From NCBI RefSeq assembly GCF_014926405.1, contig NZ_JACXXJ020000005.1:2299001-2363000 (forward strand): a stretch of DNA of 64,000 nt, given 5' to 3'. The notes beneath the pieces are model-generated. The model was not told where the DNA came from, searched no databases, and saw nothing but the letters and a program-made list of their open reading frames with translations. Positions 1 through 8,321 of the stretch are shown here, in pieces. The number at the start of each line of letters is the position of its first letter. The first letter of the stretch is position 1. A program made the position numbers and the translations under genes. The stretch is from Agrobacterium vitis (GTDB lineage Bacteria > Pseudomonadota > Alphaproteobacteria > Rhizobiales > Rhizobiaceae).

Positions 1-698
1 CTAAGGCTCGTAGCATCACTCATCACCGGCAAATGTTTTAATATATCAACGGGTAGAAGTAATAAAGGAGTTTTACTAAATGGATTCACAAGAAGTCTAC
101 ACTTAATTCCAGAAATTGATGTAGTAACCGGCCTTTCAACAATTTTTTGTTCCTCAATAAGGGAATCTATTATGCGTTCATTAAACGCAATGATTGATTT
201 GACCGTTATACTAGCTACCATATCAGATATCCGGTCAGCACCAATTCCATCTTCAAACAACGAAAGTGTGGAGAATAGCTCAGGATCTTTAACGCCCATA
301 TTTACTACAGTGCGGGCCCAGTCGAGAGCCTTTTTAGCGAGCTTGACTCCTATTCCACGACCGCTCGCTGTTGAGCTTTTGCCATAACCCAAACACGTCC
401 CCCCGAGCCCTTTGACCTCTCCCGTTTTAAAAAGCTGCAGCGCTGAGTAGTAGGCTTTTTGATCTTCATCCGGCGTTCCTTTCGCCAGGAGCAAACCACA
501 TATTTGTGTAAACCTAGCTTCATACTCGGATGAAGCGTTGTCAGAAAATTCCGGATGCACACTATAATGAAGTAGAAACGGATCAATGAACAAAGGCGAG
601 TCAAGATCAAGAGTAGGATCAAAGACGCCATTTCGTTCTAGCCATTTTGGATCGATTGCAAAATGGTCAGAAAAGCTAACTCCAAATCTATTTCGCAC
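1..698 (-). CDS. Uncharacterised protein, 5' part only (runs off left edge)
   Basis: An open reading frame of 232 codons reads without a stop from a GTG at 698 to the window edge; the 3' end is missing. A GGGAG motif lies about 9 bases before the GTG. The reading frame stays open further upstream, so the start is not certain. The N-terminus has the string FSDHFAIDPKWL, then FIDPFLL near residue 40. A glycine-rich GRGIGVKL patch lies near residue 125 and a FEDGIGADRISDM motif near residue 165. I recall uncharacterised bacterial proteins with this order of motifs but no assigned function, and name none. The gene is AT-richer than its neighbours and lies on the 3' side of a tRNA-Gln, which suggests transfer. 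It is soluble-looking, with no signal peptide from this start. Confidence 0.7.
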   Translation of the reverse strand, partial: MRNRFGVSFSDHFAIDPKWLERNGVFDPTLDLDSPLFIDPFLLHYSVHPEFSDNASSEYEARFTQICGLLLAKGTPDEDQKAYYSALQLFKTGEVKGLGGTCLGYGKSSTASGRGIGVKLAKKALDWARTVVNMGVKDPELFSTLSLFEDGIGADRISDMVASITVKSIIAFNERIIDSLIEEQKIVERPVTTSISGIKCRLLVNPFSKTPLLLLPVDILKHLPVMSDATSL

Positions 699-1030
699 TT
701 TATTTTTCTCCCAGCCCACACATACAAGATGGGTGACCAAAATAAGAAGTGCAACCGTAAAGAGTCGGCGGACCCGCGATATCAACAGAGTTAATTAGCC
801 TGAGCTGATTAAAGATCTAATACACACAAAACCACGCCGCAGCTTGGTCGATATTAACTGCCACTAAGGCGCCCATGACACGCGTATAGATTTTTCTGAT
901 TCTCAACTGCGCGATATCCGCTACAGACGAACCGTGAGTATTACGAAGCCAATTCATGCACCGTAAAAGTGTTCCGGTTTCCGAATTGCTAAAACTCTCA
1001 ACCCATTGATATCGATTGGAAAACACAGTG
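699..1030. other. Non-coding gap between tRNA-Gln and the left-edge gene
   Basis: This AT-rich stretch has no open frame I trust. A 69-codon frame begins five bases past the tRNA 3' end on the minus strand but lacks a ribosome binding site and recognisable motifs. No second copy of the tRNA 3' end is visible, so an attachment-site pair cannot be shown inside the window. Confidence 0.4.
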
Positions 1031-1104
1031 TGGCTGGGGCGCCTGGATTCGAACCAGGGATGGCGGTACCAAAAACCACTGCCTTACCGCTTGGCTACGC
1101 CCCA
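1031..1104 (-). tRNA. tRNA-Gln (anticodon TTG)
   Basis: The minus strand folds as a full cloverleaf. It has acceptor TGGGGCG pairing with CGCCCCA, D arm GCCAAGCGGTAAGGC, and an anticodon loop TTTTGGT giving TTG. The T arm is CCTGG-TTCGAAT-CCAGG, and the encoded end is GCCA. The leading U opposite A is normal for bacterial tRNA-Gln. Its 3' end faces the AT-richer left edge of the window, the classical side for integration of islands. Confidence 0.95.
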
Positions 1105-1308
1105 TCACAATGCACGCGGATCAATGATGCCGCGCGTTTGGCATGCCGGTCATTAGCAAAAGCGCGCACGGGCTGCAATCGCTGATTTGATATTTTTCGT
1201 GGAAAGCGTCGAGGAGTATCGTCTTTCAAAGGTTAATAAATTTCGGAACGATCCCCGGCCCCATCTGTTGTGATGATGAACCACCACGAAACAGAAAAGG
1301 ACTTAGAG

Positions 1309-1869
1309 ATGACAAAGATTAATGAAGCAAAGATCCTTATTCTTGCCACTGATGGCTATGAGCGTTCGGAATTGCGGGTTCCGCTGGATCAGTTGAAGGC
1401 CAAGGGCGCGTCCGTGACCATCGCCTCCTTGAAAAAGCAGCCGATCAAAAGCTGGGACGACAAGAACTGGGGTGACACGGTCGATGTCGACCTCACTGTC
1501 GAAGAGGCTTCCGCCAGCAATTACGATGCGCTGGTTATTCCCGGTGGCCAGATCAATCCGGATATCCTGCGCGCCGATGCCAAGGCCGTCCAACTGGTGC
1601 GCGATTTCGTCGCCTCCGGCAAAGTCGTCGCTGCTGTTTGCCATGGGCCTTGGCTGCTGGTTGAAGCTGATGCATTGCGCGGCCGTCAGGCAACATCCTA
1701 TGCCTCGATCCGCACCGATGTGAAAAATGCCGGTGCGCGCTGGGTTGACCAGACTGTGGTTGCCGATCAGGGGATCATCACCTCGCGAAATCCCGGCGAT
1801 CTCGATGCGTTCGTCGCGAAAATCGTCGAGGAGGTCGAAGAAGGCCGCCATGAGCGGCGCGCCGCCTGA
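1309..1869 (+). CDS. PfpI/DJ-1 superfamily protein (general stress protein type)
   Basis: The 186-residue single-domain protein belongs to the DJ-1/PfpI class of glutamine-amidotransferase-like folds. Members act as stress proteins, deglycases or peptidases; the exact activity here is not known. The nucleophile-elbow motif AAVCHGPW (Cys near residue 118) and the early glutamate in DGYERSEL are the expected active-site features. The start at 1309 is chosen because AAGGA lies eight bases before it; an earlier in-frame ATG at 1270 would add a charged tail with no better signal. A strong terminator follows directly, so it is probably transcribed alone. Length matches the family. Confidence 0.88.
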   Translation: MTKINEAKILILATDGYERSELRVPLDQLKAKGASVTIASLKKQPIKSWDDKNWGDTVDVDLTVEEASASNYDALVIPGGQINPDILRADAKAVQLVRDFVASGKVVAAVCHGPWLLVEADALRGRQATSYASIRTDVKNAGARWVDQTVVADQGIITSRNPGDLDAFVAKIVEEVEEGRHERRAA

Positions 1870-1892
1870 TCTGTTTTCCCATCTGAAAAATG

Positions 1893-1928
1893 AAGCACCC
1901 CTTCCCCTGGAACGGGGTGCTTTCTTTT
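1893..1928 (+). terminator. Rho-independent terminator after the PfpI-like gene
   Basis: A perfect 9-bp stem AAGCACCCC / GGGGTGCTT with a 12-base loop is followed by TTCTTTT. It sits 24 bases after the stop codon. Confidence 0.85.
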
Positions 1929-2011
1929 GGCGCGTCAACAGCTTTACTCCGCAACCAGCATGCTTATCATAGGATTTTTTCGAGACACGCTTGTGTGACA
2001 AGGATTTCGAC

Positions 2012-2308
2012 ATGCCCGGATATTCCGCTCGCCCGCCTGCCATTTCCACGCTTTTGATCGATGATGCCGTGGTGCGGGTGACGCGCTGGGATTTCGAGCC
2101 GGGTGCCGCCACCGGCCATCATGTCCATGGACTGGGCTATGTCGTGGTGCCGATGACGGATTGCGACTTCCTGATCGAGGACAAGGCTGGCGAACGGCGT
2201 GTTACCAGCCGGGCTGGAGAGGCTTACCGGCGCGAGGCGGGCGTGGAGCACAATGTCGTCAATGGCGGCACGCGACCGATGAGCTTTATTGAAATCGAAT
2301 ATAAATGA
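2012..2308 (+). CDS. Small cupin-domain protein
   Basis: The 98-residue protein is a single cupin beta-barrel. The GHHVHGLGYVVVP segment near residue 38 supplies the histidines of cupin motif 1, and VEHNVVNGGTRPMSFIEIE near the end fits motif 2. Cupins of this size may bind a metal or small ligand or modify a partner; no substrate can be read from sequence. ATG 2012 has AAGGA seven bases upstream; a TTG start at 1991 is less likely. The next gene, an MBL-fold hydrolase, starts 54 bases later in the same direction and may be cotranscribed. Confidence 0.75.
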   Translation: MPGYSARPPAISTLLIDDAVVRVTRWDFEPGAATGHHVHGLGYVVVPMTDCDFLIEDKAGERRVTSRAGEAYRREAGVEHNVVNGGTRPMSFIEIEYK

Positions 2309-2362
2309 GGGGGCCTGCCATGTCTGTTCCTGGCACCGTTCGCCCTTGAGTTCTGATAGATC

Positions 2363-3274
2363 ATGACAACCCAGCCACAAATAAGCTCCGATTATCGTGC
2401 CGATCATGGACGCCGCGTGCCCATTATCAGCGGCGTCGAACGGGTCACCGCCAATAATCCTTCCGCCATGACCTATATGGGCACGAACACCTATATCATC
2501 GGCGAAAAATCCGTTTGTGTGATCGATCCCGGCCCCGATAACCCTGCGCATTTCCATGCTTTGCAATTGGCGCTGCGCGGTCGCGAAGTCAGCCATATCA
2601 TCGTCACCCATACCCACCGCGACCATTCCGGCCTTGCCCTTCGGCTGCAAGAGCAGACCGGGGCAAAGCTGGTGGCCGAGGGCCGACACCGGTTGGCGCG
2701 CCCCTTGCACCCTGGCGAGACGGCGGCGTTTACCGAGAGCGGCGACCGGGATTTCGCTCCTGACATTACCCTTGGCGATACCGAGCGGCTGGAGGGGGAT
2801 GGATGGACACTGGAAACCGTGCTGACCCCCGGCCATGCCGCCAACCATGCCGCCTTCGCGCTTGTAGGAACCGGCATCCTGTTTTCCGGCGATCACGTCA
2901 TGGCCTGGGCGTCAACGGTGATTGCGCCACCCGACGGATCGATGCGCGATTACATGGCCTCGCTGGATGTTTTGCTGGCGCGCGACGACCTGGCCTATCT
3001 GCCCGGGCATGGCGGGCCGGTCCTGTCTCCCCTCGACCACGTCTCCAGGCTGAAAGGCCATCGACTGAACCGTGAAGAAGCCATTCTGGCCCGTGTTCAG
3101 GCCGGAGACAGGACGATAGACGAGATGCTGGCCGCCATTTACCACAATATCAGCCCGGATCTCTACAAGCCCGCTGTCCTGTCGATTTTGGCGCATCTGG
3201 AAGATCTGGTGGCAAGGGGCGCCGTTCGATGCGAGGGGCCAGCCTTGGCAGACGGCCGGTTTCATCCGGCTTGA
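2363..3274 (+). CDS. MBL-fold metallo-hydrolase (beta-lactamase superfamily)
   Basis: The 303-residue protein contains the metallo-beta-lactamase zinc motif THTHRDHSG near residue 85. Further metal ligands are found in TPGHAANHAAF and SGDHVM, and LPGHGGPV lies nearer the C-terminus. The C-terminal helical tail is typical of the LACTB2-like hydrolase subgroup, which acts on thioesters or nucleic acids; the substrate here is unknown. It is cytosolic, with no signal peptide. It lies just downstream of the small cupin and converges with the DUF1499 gene. Confidence 0.85.
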   Translation: MTTQPQISSDYRADHGRRVPIISGVERVTANNPSAMTYMGTNTYIIGEKSVCVIDPGPDNPAHFHALQLALRGREVSHIIVTHTHRDHSGLALRLQEQTGAKLVAEGRHRLARPLHPGETAAFTESGDRDFAPDITLGDTERLEGDGWTLETVLTPGHAANHAAFALVGTGILFSGDHVMAWASTVIAPPDGSMRDYMASLDVLLARDDLAYLPGHGGPVLSPLDHVSRLKGHRLNREEAILARVQAGDRTIDEMLAAIYHNISPDLYKPAVLSILAHLEDLVARGAVRCEGPALADGRFHPA

Positions 3275-3314
3275 TCGGCATATGAGCTGAAGATATCACC
3301 GGTCCGATCAGCTA

Positions 3315-4214
3315 TCACTGGCTGGCGATGCCCAGCAATTCGCCATCCAGCGCGGTCAGGTAGCCATTGGCGATGGCGGCGGCAAAACCGAGATCGTGGG
3401 GACCATAGCGGCTGGAAACCCTGATATCGACGAGTACCGTTTCCTCTTCTTCCCGCAGCCGAATGAGAATATCGAAGGGGAAGCCCAGAATGAAATTGCG
3501 GGTGGTGGCCTGAATGCGGATCACCCCAGGCGGCTCGTCATCGGGAATGAGATCCTGGGCTTGCGGCTGGGGACGCGGGGTTGGCACCGGCACGGGTGCA
3601 GGCCCGGCGGGCGTCCCGGAGGCTGGCGCCGGGGCCTGGAAATCCGGGCGGGCATAAGCGGCCCCGCGCGTCGCCGTTACGCTCCAGCGCTGGTCGGACG
3701 CCACTTTGCGCACCGCCTGATAAACCCGGTCCAACGCTCCGTCATAGCGGCGCACGGTCAGGGTCGGATAGGCCTCGGCCTGTAGTCGGGCTTGGACAAC
3801 GGCATCGCTCAGTGGGCGCGGCAGCCAGCTGGATTTCGACGCTGGGGACAAGATCCAGCCGGGCGGATCGGTGAGGTCGCTGACCACTTCATAAAGCTCT
3901 GGGCGCGTCTGGTAGCGCTCAGCGGCCAGACCCAGCACCGAAAGCGGCAGAGCCGCAATCACCAGCGCCCGGCTGGCGGCCATGCCGCCCTTGGCGCCAA
4001 TCGACCAGAGCCGCCACAGGCCCCAGAGAGCAAACGGCACCGATAGCGCCGCCAGCCCGCCGCAAACCAGTACCGCAAGCACGAAGCTCGGCATGGACAG
4101 CGGGCCGAAACGGAACCCAAGCCAGGCCACCACCAGCAACAGCAGGGACAAAAACGCCAGCCGCCAGGCCCAGCGGGCGGCGATGGAAACGGGACGAATG
4201 AAACGGATGGTCAT
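3315..4214 (-). CDS. DUF1499 family membrane protein
   Basis: The 299-residue protein starts with three hydrophobic segments within about the first 100 residues. A soluble region follows from about residue 110. The C-terminal part (LTDPPGW..., IRIQATTRNFILGFPFDI, SSRYGPHDLGFAAAIANGYL) is the DUF1499 signature, whose function is unknown. A proline-rich linker of P, V and Q residues (PAPVPVPTPRPQPQ) interrupts the domain and is unusual for the family. ATG 4214 is preferred over a TTG at 4250 because GGAG lies upstream of it. It converges with the MBL gene with only about 40 bases between the stops. Confidence 0.75.
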   Translation of the reverse strand: MTIRFIRPVSIAARWAWRLAFLSLLLLVVAWLGFRFGPLSMPSFVLAVLVCGGLAALSVPFALWGLWRLWSIGAKGGMAASRALVIAALPLSVLGLAAERYQTRPELYEVVSDLTDPPGWILSPASKSSWLPRPLSDAVVQARLQAEAYPTLTVRRYDGALDRVYQAVRKVASDQRWSVTATRGAAYARPDFQAPAPASGTPAGPAPVPVPTPRPQPQAQDLIPDDEPPGVIRIQATTRNFILGFPFDILIRLREEEETVLVDIRVSSRYGPHDLGFAAAIANGYLTALDGELLGIASQ

Positions 4215-5061
4215 GCGGAATGCGCCGTCTCCAGATCTTCTGCTGAACAATGTCTGAAACCAATGGCGAGTTCTGAAATTGTGCAGCAGGTATCAAAATT
4301 TCCACGATCTCAAAGGCATCAAAAACCCCGGTCGATGACCTGGCAGTGTCAGCTTTCAATGCATGTACAGCCTTGCAGCTGGAAACCGTAGTCTCTCTCA
4401 CCCCATACCGCATAAATTCTCCGGTCGGAATCGATTTCAGGAAAGTTGCCGCAAAACATCCTTCGCGCACTTGATAAAACGCAAGGCGCTTTGCGAGGAC
4501 TTGCTGCATATATGTTGTATGAATATTCGCTATAATAGCTTATTTCTGTTGTATAATTTCATCCGCAGCGCCAACCGGAACCGAGCAACACTCTCATGGA
4601 AACACAGTATGATCAGGCTAGCCTACCGATCTTTTCTGACGGCCGCGTCCACGCCTTTAATGTAAAGGACGAGGAATTCAGCAATTTTTAGTTGCTTTAC
4701 TCTTAAGTTCAGGTTGTCTTGTTCTGAAGTGCTTATTAGAATGTGTCAATATTTGCTCCGGTCTATTTCTTGGGAAAAACCGGTGGGTGGGAGCCTTGGG
4801 AGGGGTGCATGACATGAACCGACATAAAAGCCTTTTGCTTAAAGGTATGCAGACATGCGGCAGATTTCAGAAGATTTAAAATCCCGTCGGAATCAATGGC
4901 TTCAGATATCTTCAAAGTAACGAACATGGCTCGTTTTCAATGATTTCCGACAGGAAATCAAAAGCGGAGGACACAATCGGCGATAACGGCATGCATGATC
5001 TTTGCCGATCCCGATAGGCGGATCGTTTATCCAGGTGAATATCCGCAGTGCCAGCAAATGA
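4215..5061. other. 847-bp non-coding gap before the LacI regulator
   Basis: No convincing gene was found. It contains a partial RIME-like fragment around 4473-4515 (ATAAAACGCAAGGCGC plus TGCTGCATA). A 31-codon frame lies at 4596-4691 and a 21-codon frame near 4815 that follows a GGAGGGG; neither has recognisable content. Base composition is lower in GC than the flanks. Confidence 0.4.
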
Positions 5062-6120
5062 GTGCGCAAGCAAATGACCGGGGGCAGAGTGGGGAAAAAA
5101 ATCAGGGCGTCGGGCAATCGCCTGACATTGAACGAAGTTGCGGAGAAAGTCGGCGTTAGCCCGATTACCATTTCAAGGGCGCTGAACAAGCCGGAAAAAG
5201 TCTCTCCGGGACTGCGCGAAACGATTCTGAAAATCGTCGAGGAACTCGGCTATGTGCCAGACTACGCCGCGCGGGCCTTGGCGAGCAGAAACAGCAATAC
5301 AATCGGCGTGCTGTCCTCGTTGCTCGGCACCAATATTTTTCCCAGGGTCATGAAAGGCATCGAGGATCGGGCCCGGGGCACGGGCCTGCGCATCCAATAT
5401 GTGAATACGCGCTACGATCCCGATGAAGAGCTTTACCAGCTCAGACAGTTTTTCGCGCAGAAGCCGACAGGCATCATCATTGGTGGCGTGCAGGTCGATC
5501 CGCGGGTGACGGAAATGCTGCATGATGCGCCCTGCCCTGTCGTGCAGTTTATCGATATCAGCTATCCGCCGGTCGATATGGCCATCGGCATCAACAATGC
5601 CGCTGCCGCCGATGTCGCCATCCGGCATCTGCTAGATGTTGGCTATCGCCGGATCGCGTTTTGCTCGACCGGTACCGATATTCCGGTGCGGATGCGGCTG
5701 GAGAGCTATCGCAACCGGCTGAGGGAAGCAGGGCTTTACAATCCTGATCTTGAAGTCAATGTCGACGCGAACGATTGCTTCGGATCAGCGGGCAAGACGC
5801 TCGACACATTGTTTGCCGCCGATCCCGAGGTCGATGCCGTCCTATGTTGTCACGACGATCTGGCGCTTGGCCTGCTGTTTGAATGCCAGCGGCGCGGCAT
5901 CAGTATCCCCGACCAGCTCGGACTGTGCAGCTTCACCGACCTCGATTATTGCGCCCACACCGTGCCTGGCCTGACGACGGTGCGCACCCCGCTCTATCAG
6001 CTCGGCTACCGCGCCACCGACATGATCATCCGCAGCCAAGACAAAAGCCGCCAGAAACACACGACGGATCTCGGTTTCGAACTGATCGTCCGAGGCTCCA
6101 CCCGCCGTCTCAAACCATGA
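5062..6120 (+). CDS. LacI-family transcriptional regulator
   Basis: The 352-residue protein has an N-terminal LacI helix-turn-helix (LTLNEVAEKVGVSPITISRALNKPEKVSPG, split here by position about 21-50). A hinge helix DYAARALASR follows, then a periplasmic-binding-like sensor from about residue 75 to the end. The closest recalled group is the gluconate-operon repressor (GntR-LacI) type, but the ligand is inferred only. The GTG start at 5062 is uncertain; an ATG lies at 5074. No obvious sugar transport operon is adjacent, so its targets are probably elsewhere. Confidence 0.85.
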   Translation: MRKQMTGGRVGKKIRASGNRLTLNEVAEKVGVSPITISRALNKPEKVSPGLRETILKIVEELGYVPDYAARALASRNSNTIGVLSSLLGTNIFPRVMKGIEDRARGTGLRIQYVNTRYDPDEELYQLRQFFAQKPTGIIIGGVQVDPRVTEMLHDAPCPVVQFIDISYPPVDMAIGINNAAAADVAIRHLLDVGYRRIAFCSTGTDIPVRMRLESYRNRLREAGLYNPDLEVNVDANDCFGSAGKTLDTLFAADPEVDAVLCCHDDLALGLLFECQRRGISIPDQLGLCSFTDLDYCAHTVPGLTTVRTPLYQLGYRATDMIIRSQDKSRQKHTTDLGFELIVRGSTRRLKP

Positions 6121-6210
6121 ACCATATGGCGGCCCACCAGCCGCCAACCGGGGCTTGAATATCAGCCCAAAACCTGTAGACAGACCCCGAACGCGACCGC
6201 CGTTATCTAT

Positions 6211-6277
6211 AGAACGGGGTCGGGCGGCCGATTGACGTCACGCTGCTGCCACGAGATCACGTGGCCGTTCTTTTGGT
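6211..6277. repeat. Left copy of a 66-bp diverged direct repeat
   Basis: This stretch matches 8105-8171 over its full length at roughly four bases in five. A fully conserved block TGCCACGAGATCACGTGGCC lies within it. The two copies flank the TetR/SDR pair in direct orientation. Confidence 0.75.
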
Positions 6278-6409
6278 TTTGAGTTTCTCTCGTGGCGAAA
6301 CCAAACTGTATTTTCCTTAGACACTTTTTTGTTTTTGTTTGTCTTTTCAGGAAAAACGGATTCCATTTTTCCTCGACAAACTCTATCGTACAGAGCACGT
6401 CTTGAAATG

Positions 6410-7015
6410 TCAGTTCATCTGCCACGGCAAGATAAGATGTCTCGAATGCTCGCAGAGCGTCATTAAACGCGTTTTGCCCAGTCCATCGCGCGCAGCCTGA
6501 GCCAGACCTTGAAGAAGCACGGCGTAAAGATCGGACAATTCCTGAACAGGCGTGTCATCGCGTAGCTTGCCGGCGCGCACATCTTCTCTCAGCCGTTCGG
6601 CTATCTGTTCCGAGCGTTGCCACCGCAATTGTGCCATCGTTTGCGCCAGTTCCAGCCCGTTTGGCGCATTGCTTGCCACCGAGTTGACCACGAAGCATCC
6701 CCCCGGCGTATCAAGGCGCGTAAACAGCTCAATGGCTGCCGCGAACATAGCCTCTATGCCACTTGCGGCATCAGCCGCATCATTCAAAGCTTGAAGCAAT
6801 TCGCTCGCATAGGCCTCACGATAATAATCAATCGTCTCTGCAAACAAAGCTTCCTTTGATCCAAAGGCCGCATAGATGCTTGGCGAATTGATCTGCATTG
6901 CCTCAACAAGATTGTGCATGGACGTCGCCTCGAAGCCGTTTTGCCAAAACGCCATCAACGCCCGGTCCAGCGCTTGTGTACGATCAAAACTCCTTGGGCG
7001 TCCTCGCTGAGCCAT
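6410..7015 (-). CDS. TetR-family transcriptional repressor
   Basis: The 201-residue protein has a TetR DNA-binding domain at residues about 10-55 (ALDRALMAFWQNGFEATSMH, then SIYAAFGSKEALF). An all-helical ligand domain follows. It resembles the group that represses divergently placed oxidoreductase genes in response to small organic ligands; the ligand is unknown. The start ATG at 7015 has a strong AAAGGAG. It is divergent from an SDR gene with 95 bases between, and that gap contains two operator-like dyads, so it very likely represses itself and the SDR gene. Confidence 0.88.
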   Translation of the reverse strand: MAQRGRPRSFDRTQALDRALMAFWQNGFEATSMHNLVEAMQINSPSIYAAFGSKEALFAETIDYYREAYASELLQALNDAADAASGIEAMFAAAIELFTRLDTPGGCFVVNSVASNAPNGLELAQTMAQLRWQRSEQIAERLREDVRAGKLRDDTPVQELSDLYAVLLQGLAQAARDGLGKTRLMTLCEHSRHLILPWQMN

Positions 7016-7028
7016 GCGCGCTCCTTTC

Positions 7029-7044
7029 TGTGTCGATCAACATA
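7029..7044. promoter_or_regulatory. Candidate TetR operator 1
   Basis: TGTGTCGATCAACATA has the same TGTG(T)-N6-ACA(T/C)A dyad plan as operator 2 and lies directly upstream of the tetR ribosome binding site. Binding is inferred. Confidence 0.5.
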
Positions 7045-7080
7045 TAAATCGCTCGACAGGATGAGTCCAACATTCTATTT

Positions 7081-7098
7081 TGTGTTGATTGACACACA
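7081..7098. promoter_or_regulatory. Candidate TetR operator 2
   Basis: TGTGTTGATTGACACACA is an imperfect dyad just before the SDR ribosome binding site. It is related to operator 1 in inverted orientation (TGTTGAT against ATCAACA). Binding is inferred. Confidence 0.5.
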
Positions 7099-7110
7099 AA
7101 TAGGTGATGG

Positions 7111-7860
7111 ATGTCCGACTTCGATTTTTCAGGCAAAACAGTTGTTATTACCGGTGCAGGCAGCGGCATCGGGCGCAGCATCGCCTTGGGCTTCGCCAAG
7201 GCCGGAGCAAAGACAGTCATCGCCGGACGACAGCTCTCAAACCTTGAAGAAACCGCCTGCATGATCCGTGATGCGGGCGGTGACACCCTCACAGTCGCAA
7301 CCGACGTGACCGACGAGGCATCGGTGAGAGCCTTAATGGAGCGCACCGGACCCTTGCATATTGCGGTGAACGCCGCAGGTATAGTGGCTGGCGGATTGAT
7401 CGATGATATGGAGGCGGAGGCGTTTGCCCGGATCTTCAATTCCAACGTGACCGGGCTTTGGCTCTGCATGAAACATGAAATCCGCGCAATGAAAATGACG
7501 GGCGGCGGTGCGATCGTCAACATCGGCTCGAATGTTGGTGCGCGGATTGTCCGCCCAACAATGGGCGCTTACGCCGCCTCCAAAGCCGCGGTCAGCAGCT
7601 TGACGCGCACAGCCGCGCTGGAAGCCATTCCCCATGGCATTCGTATCAATTGCCTTTGCCCAGGCCCAGTGGACACACCACTTTCCATGCGCCCAGGGGA
7701 AGATCGCGCCGCACGCGATGAGCGAATAGCGACGACCAATCCATCCAAACGGGTCGCAAGCACCAGCGAGATTGCAGCCACAGCGCTTTGGCTTGCCTCG
7801 GATTCGGCATCCTATATCGTTGGTCAGGATATCATTATTGACGGTGGGGCATCTGCCTGA
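7111..7860 (+). CDS. Short-chain dehydrogenase/reductase (SDR)
   Basis: The 249-residue protein is a classical SDR. The nucleotide-binding TGAGSGIG lies at residues 14-21, NAAG near 88, the catalytic serine in IGSNVG near 136, and YAASK near 150. The C-terminal SASYIVGQDIIIDGGASA is the usual substrate-loop end. It should be an NAD(P)H-dependent oxidoreductase; the substrate is not predictable. The start has AGGTG close upstream. It is paired with a divergent TetR repressor, a common layout for detoxifying or inducible reductases. The pair sits between two diverged direct repeats, suggesting it arrived as a module. Confidence 0.9.
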   Translation: MSDFDFSGKTVVITGAGSGIGRSIALGFAKAGAKTVIAGRQLSNLEETACMIRDAGGDTLTVATDVTDEASVRALMERTGPLHIAVNAAGIVAGGLIDDMEAEAFARIFNSNVTGLWLCMKHEIRAMKMTGGGAIVNIGSNVGARIVRPTMGAYAASKAAVSSLTRTAALEAIPHGIRINCLCPGPVDTPLSMRPGEDRAARDERIATTNPSKRVASTSEIAATALWLASDSASYIVGQDIIIDGGASA

Positions 7861-7909
7861 TGATTGCCATGTGCAAACAGCATTCTTTCAATAGTCAGCA
7901 TACCAATCG

Positions 7910-8099
7910 CTATCCCTCAACCCCATCTAGGAAATCACGAGCAACAGCCGTTGTCACACGGCGCATTTCCACCCCATCAAGGCGGGACGCTAGAAATTTG
8001 GTTACCATAATCTGATCGCGGGGCGGGCGATAGCAGCACGCGGTTTTCACCTGCATTCACCTCATCCATATCCGAGCGCTTGGGCGTGATCATGCCCCT
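7910..8099 (-). pseudogene. Decayed 3' fragment of a second cysN
   Basis: Reading the minus strand gives GMITPKRSDMDEVNAGENRV followed by LLS, then a frame break. It resumes at MVTKFLASRLDGVEMRRV and ends TTAVARDFLDGVEG-stop. The intact CysN at 9157-10695 ends with the matching series GGMITAKRSDVDGLNTGEARV... ...VELRRVTTAKARDLLDGIEG. So this is about 62 codons of a diverged CysN C-terminus, cut off on its 5' side exactly where the 8105-8171 repeat begins. It has no start and one frameshift and cannot be functional. Divergence from the intact copy suggests a separate ancestral or foreign cysN rather than a recent duplication. Confidence 0.8.
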
Positions 8100-8104
8100 G
8101 CCAC

Positions 8105-8171
8105 AGAACGGAATCGGACGGCGGATTGATTTAACGCAAATGCCACGAGATCACGTGGCCATTCTTTTGAT
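8105..8171. repeat. Right copy of the 66-bp diverged direct repeat
   Basis: It is the partner of 6211-6277. It begins a few bases past the point where homology to cysN stops. From here to the GNAT start at 8322 nothing else was seen. Confidence 0.75.
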
Positions 8172-8321
8172 ATAATGTTATGCCGGAGTAGCGGAGACGG
8201 GTAATGCCAATAGTGTCCGTTGGAATGTCACGCGACCTGCTGTTCAGTTAGATTACAGAGGGCGGGAAAATAACAATTGCTTTAAGTGAGAATTTTGCGT
8301 CATAGGGGATGGCGTATAGGC

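Noticed and set aside
817..1026. 69-codon frame on the minus strand starting five bases beyond tRNA-Gln
   Set aside because: No ribosome binding site, no recognisable motif, and the site is expected to hold recombination sequence rather than a gene.
4363..4665. 100-codon frame in the gap before the LacI regulator
   Set aside because: Composition is unlike local genes, there is no ribosome binding site, and it crosses a RIME-like remnant.
4596..4691. 31-codon frame METQYDQASLPIFSDG...
   Set aside because: Too short, no Shine-Dalgarno site and nothing adjacent to support it.
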